From Lysobacter_L cavernae (lineage in GTDB: Bacteria; Pseudomonadota; Gammaproteobacteria; Xanthomonadales; Xanthomonadaceae), in NCBI RefSeq assembly GCF_042648505.1, contig NZ_JBHRXK010000002.1, positions 575,650 to 639,649 on the forward strand: a stretch of DNA of 64,000 bases. Reading direction: 5' to 3'. Of the stretch, positions 52,852 through 61,022 are shown piece after piece (within the stretch, counting starts at the first letter, position 1; each line of letters opens with the position of its first letter). Under the pieces are notes generated by a model, which did no database searches, was not told where the DNA came from, and was given only the letters and a program-made list of their open reading frames with translations. Both the position numbers and the translations under genes were made by a program.

Positions 52852-53967
52852 TCAGGCCTGTGCTGAGGAGACCGCAGCGCGGTCGTCCCGAAGCACCGCG
52901 CAGGAACGCGGGGCGGCATCCGTGCCGGTGTCCTCAAGGATGTCAGCGTGCACGGTGGTCCCCCCGGCTTGAAGTGACTGTTCGACCAACTGCATCGGGC
53001 GCAGGCCCAGTCGGGCAAACAATGCCATATCGCGCTCGGTGTCGGGGTTGCCGGTCGTCAGCAATTTCTCACCGTAGAAGATGGAATTGGCCCCGGCCAG
53101 GAAGCACAGCGCCTGCAGCTCGTCGCTCATGCTCTCGCGGCCGGCTGACAGCCGCACCATCGACTGCGGCATCAGCAGGCGCGCCACGGCAACCGTGCGC
53201 ACGAATTCGAACGGGTCGAGTGGCTCGGTGCCGGCCAGCGGCGTGCCCTCGACCTGGACCAGGCGGTTGATCGGCACCGAGTCCGGGTGTGCCGGCAGGT
53301 TGGCCAGGGCCTGCAGCAGGCCGGCGCGCTGCTCGCGCGACTCGCCCATGCCGACGATGCCGCCGCAGCAGGTCTTCATGCCGACGTCGCGGACGTGGCC
53401 CAGCGTGTCCAGCCGGTCCTGCATCTCGCGGGTGTGGATGACCTGGTTATAGAACTCCGGCGCGGTGTCGAGGTTGTGGTTGTAGTAGTCGAGGCCGGCC
53501 GACTTCAACGCCTTGGCCTGATCGCCCGACAGCATGCCCAGCGTGGCGCAGGTCTCCAGGCCGAGCGCCTTCACTTCCGCAATCATCATTGCCACTTTCG
53601 GGATGTCGCGGTCCTTGGGCGAGCGCCAGGCCGCGCCCATGCAGAAACGCGAGGCGCCGGCGGCCTTGGCCTGGCGGGCCTTCTCCAGCACCGCTTCGGT
53701 GCTCATCAGCTTCGAGGCCTCGACGCCGGTGTGGTAGCGCGCGGCCTGCGGGCAGTAGCCGCAATCCTCCGGGCAACCGCCGGTCTTGACCGACAGCAGG
53801 GTGCTGACCTGGACCTGCGCCGGGTCGAAATGGACGCGGTGCACGGACGCGGCGCGGTGCAGCAGTTCCGGGAACGGCAGGTCGAACAGCGCGCGCACTT
53901 GCGCGCGCGACCAGTCGTGGCGCAACTCGCTGTGGCGAGCGGGGGGGGATTCGCTGACGGCAGGCAT
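52852..53967 (-). CDS. bioB: biotin synthase
   Basis: Radical-SAM enzyme inserting sulfur into dethiobiotin. The 371-residue protein has the cluster motif CPEDCGYC (C65, C69, C72), GASRFCMGAAWRSPKDRD, YYNHNLDTAPEFY, TCCGGIVGMGES and RLSAGRESMSDE, all BioB landmarks that also supply ligands of the auxiliary cluster (the Cys residues and the final Arg). A 25-residue charged C-terminal tail (DTGTDAAPRSC...) is not part of the core. The ATG at 53967 is chosen: the frame is open 300 nt further, but that part runs antisense through comF. Confidence 0.96.
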   Translation of the reverse strand: MPAVSESPPARHSELRHDWSRAQVRALFDLPFPELLHRAASVHRVHFDPAQVQVSTLLSVKTGGCPEDCGYCPQAARYHTGVEASKLMSTEAVLEKARQAKAAGASRFCMGAAWRSPKDRDIPKVAMMIAEVKALGLETCATLGMLSGDQAKALKSAGLDYYNHNLDTAPEFYNQVIHTREMQDRLDTLGHVRDVGMKTCCGGIVGMGESREQRAGLLQALANLPAHPDSVPINRLVQVEGTPLAGTEPLDPFEFVRTVAVARLLMPQSMVRLSAGRESMSDELQALCFLAGANSIFYGEKLLTTGNPDTERDMALFARLGLRPMQLVEQSLQAGGTTVHADILEDTGTDAAPRSCAVLRDDRAAVSSAQA

Positions 53968-54016
53968 GGGGGTTTTCCGACGGACACGGCGGGACAGGCC
54001 CGGCAGTCTGGAAAGC

Positions 54017-54745
54017 ATGACGACCCCTGTCAACCAAATCGCCGCTGCATCGGTTGACGGCTGGCTGGCCCGGCTGGGCCGGAGCCTGTGGCCGCCGCAC
54101 TGCCTGCTCTGCGGCGAGCGCGGCCACGCCGGCCTCGACCTGTGCCCGGCCTGCCGTGCCGAGCTGCCGTGGCAATGCCACGCCTGCGCGCACTGCGCCC
54201 TGCCGCTGGCGGTCGCCGCCGAGGCCTGCGGTGATTGCCTGCAACGGCCGCCGCCGCAAGCAAACACGCGCGCCGCCTTCGTCTACCGCGCCCCGCTCGA
54301 CCGGCTGCTGCCGCGCGCCAAGTTCCACGGCGACCTCGCCAGCGCCCGCCTGCTCGCGCAACTGATGGCGCCGGCCCTGGCCGGTGCCGACCGGCCGCAG
54401 GCGCTGCTGCCGGTGCCGCTGCACCCAGGCCGCCTGCGCCGGCGCGGCTACGACCAGGCGCTGGAACTGGCGCGGCCGCTGGCGCAGCAACTCGGCCTGC
54501 CGTTGCGCGACGACCTGCTGCAGCGCGTGCGCGCCACCGCGCCGCAGTCGCGGCTCGACGCCGGGCAACGCCAGCGCAACCTGCGCGGCGCCTTTGCCGT
54601 GCGCACCGGCGCCGGGCTGCCCACCCACGTCGCCGTGGTCGACGACGTGATGACCACCGGTGCGACCGTGCAGGCGGCGGCGCGGGCTTTGCGACACGCC
54701 GGCGTGGCCCGCGTCGATGTGTGGGTATGCGCGCGGGTGCCGTGA
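54017..54745 (+). CDS. comF: ComF-family phosphoribosyltransferase-like protein
   Basis: A 242-residue protein of the ComF/GntX family, linked to DNA uptake and carbon use. The N-terminal part has Zn-ribbon Cys pairs (CLLC ... CPAC, then CHACAHC and CGDC). The C-terminal half is a type I phosphoribosyltransferase fold with GYDQALELARPLAQQ, and the PRPP loop VAVVDDVMTTGAT. The start at 54017 is divergent from bioB with 49 bp between start codons, and the BirA-like operator covers codons 4-15 of comF. Confidence 0.88.
   Translation: MTTPVNQIAAASVDGWLARLGRSLWPPHCLLCGERGHAGLDLCPACRAELPWQCHACAHCALPLAVAAEACGDCLQRPPPQANTRAAFVYRAPLDRLLPRAKFHGDLASARLLAQLMAPALAGADRPQALLPVPLHPGRLRRRGYDQALELARPLAQQLGLPLRDDLLQRVRATAPQSRLDAGQRQRNLRGAFAVRTGAGLPTHVAVVDDVMTTGATVQAAARALRHAGVARVDVWVCARVP
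54028..54059. promoter_or_regulatory. BirA-like biotin operator, overlapping the bioB promoter
   Basis: TGTCAACC-N16-GGTTGACG is a perfect 7-bp inverted repeat (GTCAACC / GGTTGAC) with the 16-bp spacing of the E. coli bio operator (TTGTAAACC-N16-GGTTTACAA). It even shares the AAATC start of the spacer. On the minus strand the right arm contains TTGACA, a perfect -35 box, with a weak -10 (CAGACT) 17 bp on, pointing at bioB. It lies wholly inside the comF coding sequence. Confidence 0.65.
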
Positions 54746-54808
54746 GGCTTGACCCGCCGCGGCCCGCGCCGTTTCATGGCTGCTCCGACCGCACAGGGAC
54801 GAACGCGC

Positions 54809-55348
54809 ATGAACCACGCAGCCGACGACACCCGCAATCGCAACCGCTGGCTCATGCTGCTGTATGGCCTGCTCGGGCTGGCCTTCGGCGCGGCCGTGCT
54901 GCTGTGGCCGGACAACACCGTGGTCGCGCTGCTCATGGCCTTCGGCGCACTGGCGGTGATCGACGGCATCTACGCCATTGGCTGCGTGTTCCGCAAGGTC
55001 GTCGCCCTGCCCAACGCGCTGCTGCTGGCCTATGCGGTGCTGTCGATCGCACTCGGCGTGGTCGCCCTGCTGCAACCGCTATGGCTGGCGATGAGCCTGT
55101 TCTGGCTGGTGGCCGGCTGGCTGATCGTGGCCGGCATCGCGCGCCTGGTGCTGGCGGCGCTGCTGCGCCGGCTGGTCGAGGGCCACTGGTGGCTGGCGAT
55201 CAGCGGCGTGTGCATGATCGCGCTGGGGGTGTTCTTCCTGACCTACCCGGAGCTGCGCCTGCAGGCGATCACGCTGTGGCTGGCCGTGGCCGCGCTGATC
55301 TACGGCGGCATCCAGACCGCGTTCGCGCTGCGGCGCTTTCGCCGGTAA
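54809..55348 (+). CDS. HdeD-family (DUF308) membrane protein
   Basis: A 179-residue protein with six TM helices in three repeats, each of the form LLYGLLGLAFGAAVLLWPDNTVVALLMAFGALAVIDGIYAIG: a Trp-Pro turn between two helices. This is the HdeD/DUF308 family, whose founding member is an acid-resistance membrane protein. A second family member is at 56040-56591. The start at 54809 follows a CAGGGA site; an in-frame ATG at 54779 lies upstream. Confidence 0.85.
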   Translation: MNHAADDTRNRNRWLMLLYGLLGLAFGAAVLLWPDNTVVALLMAFGALAVIDGIYAIGCVFRKVVALPNALLLAYAVLSIALGVVALLQPLWLAMSLFWLVAGWLIVAGIARLVLAALLRRLVEGHWWLAISGVCMIALGVFFLTYPELRLQAITLWLAVAALIYGGIQTAFALRRFRR

Positions 55349-55354
55349 GTCCGG

Positions 55355-55861
55355 TCAGCGCTGCGCCGGCGCCGCAATCTCCGCCTTCGCACGCCGGCCC
55401 GATCCGATGACCGCCTCGGCGCGGATTTCCATCGGCGCGTCCTTGGAGAACAGGGCGGTGGTGCCGACCGCGGTCCAGGCCGGGTAGTGGCCCTTGAAGA
55501 ACTCGCGGTGGATCTTCAGCACCGGGTCGGCCCGGCGCCGGAATTCGGCGTGGTCGCGGGCGACGTGGAAGCTCTGCAGCTCGACCACGTCGTCCAGGGT
55601 CGCGCCGGCCGCCTCCAGGTGCGCTTTCAACTGCTGGAACGCCCAGCGGATCTTGGCCTCCTCACTGTCGCCCTCGCTGGCGGGAATGCCCGACACGATC
55701 ACGCGGTCGCCGATGCGCACCACCGGGCTGTAGTGCAGGTCATGGTACGAGTCCTCCCAGCCGGCCGGCGCCAGGTGCTCGCGGCTCGGCGGCACCGCCT
55801 GCTGGGCGTGGGCGCTGGCAGCCAGGCCACACAGGAGCAGCGACAGACTCAGACGGCGCAT
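55355..55861 (-). CDS. secreted RidA/YjgF-family protein lacking the catalytic Arg
   Basis: A 168-residue protein with a signal peptide (MRRLSLSLLLCGLAASAHAQ). The body is a RidA/YjgF trimer fold: IGDRVIVSGIPASEGD, RWAFQQLKAHLEAAGATLDDVVELQSFHV and AWTAVGTTALFSKDAPMEIRAEAVI. In deaminating RidA the segment reads P-A-R-T, with Arg binding the substrate carboxylate. Here it is P-A-W-T, so imine deaminase activity is unlikely. Secreted RidA-like proteins of this kind are common in Xanthomonads but have no known function. It is flanked by two HdeD genes on the opposite strand. Confidence 0.85.
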   Translation of the reverse strand: MRRLSLSLLLCGLAASAHAQQAVPPSREHLAPAGWEDSYHDLHYSPVVRIGDRVIVSGIPASEGDSEEAKIRWAFQQLKAHLEAAGATLDDVVELQSFHVARDHAEFRRRADPVLKIHREFFKGHYPAWTAVGTTALFSKDAPMEIRAEAVIGSGRRAKAEIAAPAQR

Positions 55862-56039
55862 GGCAGCACTCCAGTGACGGGACCGGCCGCGATTGCAGCA
55901 CAACCGCCCCCGCGCCGGCTTCACATCGGTTGCGACTTCGGCGATGGCGACTTCACACGGGCCCGCAATCGCCCGTGACATGCTCCGCGCCCATGTGCCG
56001 GCGCGCCGCGTCCGGCTTGTTCACGCCAAGGAGGTCGTC

Positions 56040-56591
56040 ATGAATGTCGGTTTGCTCGCAGGTCTCGGACGCAGCTGGTGGGTGCTGGTGGTGTACGGCG
56101 TGATCGCCGTGCTGTTCGGCGTGGCCGCGTTCGCGTGGCCGGGCACCACCGCGGTGGCAATTGCCTGGGCGTTCGGGGTGATGGCGCTGGCCGAGGGCGT
56201 GACCAGCGTGATCGCGCTGTTCCGCAAGGACGTGGCGATCTCCAAGGGCTGGCTGGCGCTGTATGCGATCGCCTCGCTGGTGTTCGGCGTGCTGGCCGTG
56301 CTCAACCCGGTCACGACTGCCGGCGTTTTGCTGCTGTTCCTCGCCGCCTGGCTGCTGGTCGCCGGCATCTATCGCATCGTGTTCGCGATCCGGGTGCGCA
56401 AGGAGATCGAGGGCGAGTGGCTGATCGCGCTCAGCGGCGTGCTGGCGATCGTGCTCGGCGGCCTGTTTGTCGCCTACCCGGGCGCCGGCCTGCTGACCGT
56501 GGCGCTGTGGATCGGCGCCGGTGCGCTGATCTACGGCGTGCTGCAGATCATTGCCGGCTTCCGCCTGCGCAAGCTGGCGCACACAATGTGA
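56040..56591 (+). CDS. HdeD-family (DUF308) membrane protein
   Basis: A 183-residue six-TM protein, paralogous to the product of 54809-55348, with the same helix-WP-helix repeats (VVYGVIAVLFGVAAFAWPGTTAVAIAWAFGVMALAEGV; LASLVFGVLAVLNP; LSGVLAIVLGGLFVAYPGAGLL). AAGGAGG stands 7 nt before the ATG, a strong ribosome site. It was probably produced by duplication, although the two genes are separated by the divergent RidA-like gene. Confidence 0.88.
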   Translation: MNVGLLAGLGRSWWVLVVYGVIAVLFGVAAFAWPGTTAVAIAWAFGVMALAEGVTSVIALFRKDVAISKGWLALYAIASLVFGVLAVLNPVTTAGVLLLFLAAWLLVAGIYRIVFAIRVRKEIEGEWLIALSGVLAIVLGGLFVAYPGAGLLTVALWIGAGALIYGVLQIIAGFRLRKLAHTM

Positions 56592-56599
56592 GCCTGGCG

Positions 56600-56624
56600 A
56601 GGCGGGCGCGAAACGTGCCCGCCT
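56600..56624. terminator. hairpin between convergent hdeD-like gene and ubiA
   Basis: A perfect 8-bp stem AGGCGGGC / GCCCGCCT with a 9-nt loop, 9 nt after the HdeD stop. There is no T-tract, so termination strength is doubtful. Confidence 0.4.
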
Positions 56625-56639
56625 CAAAGCCGGCCCGCC

Positions 56640-57548
56640 TCAGCCGGCCGCACCGCGCCGCGCCAGGTCCAGCGCGATGCCGGCGAACACCGCCAACCCG
56701 ACCCAGTGGTTGTGCAGGAACGCGCGGAAGCAGGCCGCACGTTCGCGATGGCGCGCGATCGCAAACTCGTACACCACCAACGCCGCCGCCACCGTCAGCC
56801 CGGCCCAGTAATAGCCGCCGAGCCCGGCACGCTGCCCGACCAGCACCAGCGCGACGAAGAACAGCGCGTACAGCACGCCCTGCGCGACCAGGTCGAGCTC
56901 GCCGAACAGGATCGCGGTCGACTTGCTGCCCATCTTGAGGTCGTCCTCGCGGTCGACCATCGCGTACCAGGTGTCGTAGGCGGTCGACCACAGGATGTTG
57001 GCCGCGTACAGCAGCCACGCCAGCGCCGGCACCTCGCCGCGCACCGCCGCAAACGCCATCGGGATGCCCCAGCCGAACGCCAGCCCCAGGTACACCTGCG
57101 GCAGGTGGGTGTAGCGCTTGAGGTAGGGGTAGCTCGCCGCCAGCGCCACGCCGATGAAACTCATCCACACCGTGAGCCGGTTGAGCGTGAGCACCAGCGC
57201 GAACGCGATCAGCATCAGCACCGCGAACAGCGCCAGTGCTTCGCGCCCGCGCACCGCACCGGTCGCCAGCGGACGGTTCTGGGTGCGTTCGACGTGCGGG
57301 TCGAGCCAACGGTCGGCGTAGTCGTTGATCACGCAGCCGGCCGAGCGCGTCAACCAGACCCCGGCGCTGAACACGAACAGCGTCCATAGCGGCGGCACGC
57401 CATCGGCGGCCAGCCACAGGCCCCACCAGGTTGGCCACAGCAGCAACAGCCAGCCGATCGGACGGTCGCCGCGCACCAGCTGCCAGTACAGCGCCAGCCG
57501 GGTCTTCCAGACCGGTGCGGGTGGGGTGTCGAAACGTTCGTAACTCAT
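56640..57548 (-). CDS. ubiA: 4-hydroxybenzoate polyprenyltransferase
   Basis: Attaches the polyprenyl side chain to 4-hydroxybenzoate in ubiquinone synthesis, within the inner membrane. The 302-residue, eight- to nine-TM protein has both Asp-rich Mg2+ sites: NDYADRWLDPHVERTQNRPLA (site 1, N-D-x-x-D-x-x-x-D) and DTWYAMVDREDDLKMGSKSTA (site 2). GDRPIGWLLLLWPTWWGLWLA is the usual first TM. The ATG at 57548 fits; the frame is open beyond it, but that part is antisense to the tRNA gene. Confidence 0.95.
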   Translation of the reverse strand: MSYERFDTPPAPVWKTRLALYWQLVRGDRPIGWLLLLWPTWWGLWLAADGVPPLWTLFVFSAGVWLTRSAGCVINDYADRWLDPHVERTQNRPLATGAVRGREALALFAVLMLIAFALVLTLNRLTVWMSFIGVALAASYPYLKRYTHLPQVYLGLAFGWGIPMAFAAVRGEVPALAWLLYAANILWSTAYDTWYAMVDREDDLKMGSKSTAILFGELDLVAQGVLYALFFVALVLVGQRAGLGGYYWAGLTVAAALVVYEFAIARHRERAACFRAFLHNHWVGLAVFAGIALDLARRGAAG

Positions 57549-57686
57549 CTTATGCAACCAGTGAAGTGCCCGGCGGCGTGCAATCGCGCCGTGCGCGGCA
57601 ACGCGTCGCCACGGTTTTGCCGCTAGAATGCCAGCCCCGCGCTGCGTGGCCATCGTTCGATGCCAGGCCGCCGGGATCTCAGCCAG

Positions 57687-57763
57687 GCGCCCGTAGCTCA
57701 GCCGGATAGAGTAGTGGCTTCCGAAGCCATTGGTCGGGGGTTCGAATCCCTCCGGGCGCGCCA
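57687..57763 (+). tRNA. tRNA-Arg (anticodon CCG)
   Basis: A 77-nt cloverleaf. The acceptor stem GCGCCCG pairs with CGGGCGC, the D-arm is GCTC-AGCCGGATAGA-GTAG, the anticodon loop TTCCGAA is on a GTGGC/GCCAT stem, and the T-loop is GGTTCGAATCC on its stem. The CCA end is encoded. The anticodon CCG reads CGG (Arg) codons, frequent in this GC-rich genome. Confidence 0.96.
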
Positions 57764-57876
57764 TCCCCTGTCTCCGGACGGGGGAGCCGGCTTTATACTG
57801 GCGCGCGGCCGCACCCTGGGTGCGGTTCTTGTTGATGGCTCTGCATGCCCGACCGGGCGTGCGCTATAGGTGGATC

Positions 57877-58392
57877 GTGCGCAATTACGACCTTGAATTC
57901 CTGAAGAAATTCTCGATGGTGATCGGCTTCCTCGTGGTGGTCACGGTCGGCCTGATGATCGGCGCGTACTTCGTGCACAAGCAGATCCCGCCGGAAATCG
58001 ATCCGGCCGTGGCCCAGCGTCAGTTGAACCGCATCGCCCCGGTCGGCGCGGTCTACGCCGGCTCGACCGGCGCCGCCTCGCAGGCCGCCGCGGCCGCCGC
58101 GGCTGCAGCCAAGGCTGCATCGCAGGTCGCCTACGGCGGCACGCTCGACGGCGCGGTGATCTTCGACGGCCTCTGCGCGGGCTGCCACAAGTCCGGCGCC
58201 GGTGGCGCGCCGACCATGGACCAGGCGCACTGGGGTCCGCGCCTGGCCCAGGGCAAGGACACCCTGCACAAGCACGCGATCGAGGGCTTCACCGGCGCTG
58301 CCGGCGTGATGCCGCCGAAGGGCGGCAACCCGGCCCTGACCGACGAGCAGGTCATCGCCACGGTCGACTGGATGCTCGGCAACCTCAAGTAA
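57877..58392 (+). CDS. membrane-anchored cytochrome c5-type protein
   Basis: A 171-residue monoheme c-type cytochrome. One N-terminal TM (FSMVIGFLVVVTVGLMIGAYFV, about 12-33) anchors it to the inner membrane. An Ala-rich linker (about 66-85, nine Ala in a row) follows, then the heme domain: DGLCAGCHKSG (CxxCH 100-104) with the axial Met145 in GVMPPKGGN and DEQVIATVDWML at the end, the cytochrome c5 (CycB-like) pattern. It would donate electrons to a terminal oxidase. The start is a GTG (57877) with AGGTGG before it; an in-frame ATG at 57835 would add a basic, non-conserved leader. A TATACT box is at 57794. Confidence 0.88.
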   Translation: MRNYDLEFLKKFSMVIGFLVVVTVGLMIGAYFVHKQIPPEIDPAVAQRQLNRIAPVGAVYAGSTGAASQAAAAAAAAAKAASQVAYGGTLDGAVIFDGLCAGCHKSGAGGAPTMDQAHWGPRLAQGKDTLHKHAIEGFTGAAGVMPPKGGNPALTDEQVIATVDWMLGNLK

Positions 58393-58412
58393 GGTCGCCG
58401 CGCTTCGCACTG

Positions 58413-58439
58413 AAAACGCCGCCTACGGGCGGCGTTTTT
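58413..58439 (+). terminator. terminator of the cytochrome gene
   Basis: A perfect 11-bp stem AAAACGCCGCC / GGCGGCGTTTT with a TACG loop, followed by T, 20 nt after the stop codon. Confidence 0.85.
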
Positions 58440-58540
58440 GTTGCTGGCGACCGCGCCGGCCCGGTCCGTTGCCCGCGCGCCTGCGCCGATGCGATCGACA
58501 CGACGCGATAATGCGCGCCCCTTCCCACCGATCCCCCGCG

Positions 58541-60268
58541 ATGACCCGCATCCGCGCCGCGCTGCTGCTTGCCCCCTGCCTGTTGCTGGGTTCGACCGCC
58601 GCGCTGGCGCGCGAGGTGGTGACGATCGGCAGCGTGCAGGGCCGCGGCGCGCACAGCGCGCGGGTCGGCCAGGACGTCACCGTCGAGGGGGTGGTGGGCG
58701 TGCGCTTCGACGGGCCCGGCGCGCGGGTGGGCTGGTTCCTGCAGGACGCCGGCGACGGCGACGCCACGACCTCCGACGCCGTGTTCGTGCACGACCCCGC
58801 CAGCACGCCGGTGGTCGCGGGTGAACGCGTGCGGGTGCGCGGCCGCGTCGTCGAGCAGGACCTCGGCGGCGCCAGCCGCACCGCGCTGGAAGACCCGCGG
58901 GTGCTGCAGCGCCTGGGCCCGGGCACGGTAACCGCGACCGTCGTCAACCAGCTGCCGCCGGACTGGGAACGCCTCGAAGGCATGGCCGTGCACCTGCAGG
59001 CGCCGCTGTGGCTGGGCGAGCGCAAGGACACCCGGCAGGGCGTCAGTTTCGGCGAGCGCCCCTGGCAGCCGACCGAGCGCGCCGCGCCCGGCAGCGCACA
59101 GGCGCAGGCGATCGCCCAGGACCACCGCCGGCGCCGGCTCTGGCTCGACGAGGGCCGCGCCGACGCCGACCGCGCCGCGGCCGCGCTGTGGCCGGACGGC
59201 CTCGACCGCGCGCGCCGCGACAGCCGCCTCGACGACGTCGTCGGCGTGCTCGACCAGTTCGGCGGCGACTACGGCGTGCACCTGGGCCAGAGGCCGACGC
59301 TGCGGCCGGGCGCGCGACCGCACCCACCGCGCGTCGCCGGCGACCTGCGCATCGCCGCGCTCAACCTCGAAAACCTGTTCAACGGCGACGGCCACGGCAG
59401 CGGTTTCCCGACCGCGCGCGGCGCACGCACCGCGGCCGAACTGGCCGCGCAGCTGGCCAAGCACGTCGCCACCCTGCGTGGCCTCGACGCCGACCTGGTC
59501 GCCCTGATGGAACTGGAGAACGACGGCTACGGCCCCGAGTCCAGCCTGGTCGCGCTGGTCAGCGCCCTCAACCGCGACGGCGGCGGTGCCTGGCGTCACA
59601 TCGACGCCGGGCACGGCCCGGGCGACAACCCGATCCGGGTCGGCCTGATCTACCGCGACGACCGCGTGCGGCCGCAGGGCGCGCCGGCGACGCTGACACA
59701 AGGCCCGTTCGGGCCGCACAGCCGGGTGCCGCTGGCGCAGGCGTTCGTGCCGGTCGCCGGTGGCCGCGACGACGGTGCCGCCTTCGTCATCGTCGCCAAC
59801 CACTTCAAGTCCAAGGGCTGCAGCGGTGCCGAAGGCGCCGACCGCAACCAAGGCGACGGCACCGCCTGCTGGAACGCCACGCGCACCGATTCGGCGCGCC
59901 GCCTGGATGCCTGGCTGCAGAGCGACCCCACCGGCTCCGGCAGCGATCGCACGTTGATCGTCGGCGATCTCAATGCCTACGCGCAGGAAGCGCCGTTGCG
60001 TGCGTTGGCCGAAGCCGGCTGGCGCGACGCCTTCGCGGTGGCCGGCATCCGCGCGCCGTACAGCTATGTCTACGACGGCCAACTCGGCCGCCTCGACCAC
60101 GCCCTGCTCAGCCCGGCGCTGGCCGCGAACCTGCGCGGTGCGGCCGAATGGCACAGCAATGCCGACGAACCCGAGGCCGCCGGTTACCGCGCCGGTGGCA
60201 CCGGTCCCTGGCGCAGCGCCGACCACGACCCGCTGTTGCTCGGCTTCGCCCTGCGCCGCGGTCACTGA
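58541..60268 (+). CDS. ExeM/NucH-family extracellular endonuclease-like protein
   Basis: A 575-residue secreted protein with a signal peptide (ending AALA). The N-terminal half is an OB-fold-like domain (DVTVEGVVGVRFDGPG ... ERVRVRGRVVEQDLGG) as in the ExeM/NucH group. The C-terminal half is an endonuclease/exonuclease/phosphatase fold: LRIAALNLENLFNGDG (the N-L-x-N-L-F motif), LVALMELENDGYG (catalytic Glu), IVANHFKSKGC, IVGDLNAY (D-x-N) and SADHDPLLL (S-D-H). It is expected to degrade extracellular DNA for nutrient use or biofilm turnover. The ATG at 58541 starts the signal peptide. Confidence 0.88.
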   Translation: MTRIRAALLLAPCLLLGSTAALAREVVTIGSVQGRGAHSARVGQDVTVEGVVGVRFDGPGARVGWFLQDAGDGDATTSDAVFVHDPASTPVVAGERVRVRGRVVEQDLGGASRTALEDPRVLQRLGPGTVTATVVNQLPPDWERLEGMAVHLQAPLWLGERKDTRQGVSFGERPWQPTERAAPGSAQAQAIAQDHRRRRLWLDEGRADADRAAAALWPDGLDRARRDSRLDDVVGVLDQFGGDYGVHLGQRPTLRPGARPHPPRVAGDLRIAALNLENLFNGDGHGSGFPTARGARTAAELAAQLAKHVATLRGLDADLVALMELENDGYGPESSLVALVSALNRDGGGAWRHIDAGHGPGDNPIRVGLIYRDDRVRPQGAPATLTQGPFGPHSRVPLAQAFVPVAGGRDDGAAFVIVANHFKSKGCSGAEGADRNQGDGTACWNATRTDSARRLDAWLQSDPTGSGSDRTLIVGDLNAYAQEAPLRALAEAGWRDAFAVAGIRAPYSYVYDGQLGRLDHALLSPALAANLRGAAEWHSNADEPEAAGYRAGGTGPWRSADHDPLLLGFALRRGH

Positions 60269-60311
60269 CCCTCTGGCCGCGCGGATTACGGGCCCTGAAC
60301 CCGTCGCCCCG

Positions 60312-60317
60312 TATCAT
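60312..60317 (+). promoter_or_regulatory. -10 element directly before the COG2945 hydrolase gene
   Basis: TATCAT ends 6 nt before the start codon ATG at 60324, so transcription would begin at, or within one nucleotide of, the ATG. No good -35 is seen. Confidence 0.35.
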
Positions 60318-60323
60318 GACGGC

Positions 60324-61022
60324 ATGAACAGCCCCGCCTTTCCCACCGACGCCTCCACCGCGTTGATGCTCGACGGCCCGGCCGGCGCGCTCGAGGCGAT
60401 CGTCGAGGCGGCCGAGGCGCCGCCGCGGCCGATCGTGGCGATCGTCTGCCACCCGCTGCCGACCGAGGGCGGGACCATGCACAACAAGGTCGTGACCATG
60501 GTCGCGCGCGCGCTGCGCGAGTCCGGCGCGGCCACGGTGCGCTTCAACTTCCGCGGCGTCGGCGCCTCCAGCGGCCGTTTCGACGAGGGCCTCGGCGAGG
60601 CCGACGACCTGCGCGCGGTCGCCGCCTGGGTGCGCGCGCAACGTCCGGACGCGCAGCTGTGGCTGGCCGGTTTCAGCTTCGGCGCTTACGTCACGCTCAA
60701 GTGCGCGGCCGAACTCAAGCCCGGCATGCTGATCTCGGTGGCGCCGCCCGCGGCCGGACGCAGCTGGGACTTCAGCCAGATCGTGCCGCCGGACGGCCCG
60801 TGGCTGGTGATCCAGGGCGAGGCCGACGAGATCGTCGACCCGCAGGCGGTGTACGCCTGGCTCGACAGCCTCAAGCAGCTGCGCCAGCCGCCGGAGCTGG
60901 TGAAGATGCCCGACACCAGTCATTTCTTTCACCGCCGCCTGATCGACCTGCGCGGCGCGATCAAGAACGGCGTGCGGCCGTACCTGCCGCCGGAGCTTCC
61001 GGTCGACCCTCAGAGCGCATGA
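60324..61022 (+). CDS. alpha/beta-hydrolase of the COG2945 family
   Basis: A 232-residue hydrolase. The oxyanion region CHPLPTEGGTMHNKVV (42-57) and nucleophile GFSFGAYVTL (S118) match COG2945, with FNFRGVGASSGRFDEG between them, and the terminal His in DTSHFFHRRL. Length and blocks match this family of small hydrolases, whose substrate is not known. The stop overlaps the zapE start (ATGA), so they are coupled. Confidence 0.88.
   Translation: MNSPAFPTDASTALMLDGPAGALEAIVEAAEAPPRPIVAIVCHPLPTEGGTMHNKVVTMVARALRESGAATVRFNFRGVGASSGRFDEGLGEADDLRAVAAWVRAQRPDAQLWLAGFSFGAYVTLKCAAELKPGMLISVAPPAAGRSWDFSQIVPPDGPWLVIQGEADEIVDPQAVYAWLDSLKQLRQPPELVKMPDTSHFFHRRLIDLRGAIKNGVRPYLPPELPVDPQSA

Noticed and set aside
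57548..57764. Upstream extension of ubiA beginning with MARPEGFEPPTNGF
   Set aside because: This peptide is the well-known false translation of the antisense strand of a tRNA gene; tRNA-Arg lies exactly here.
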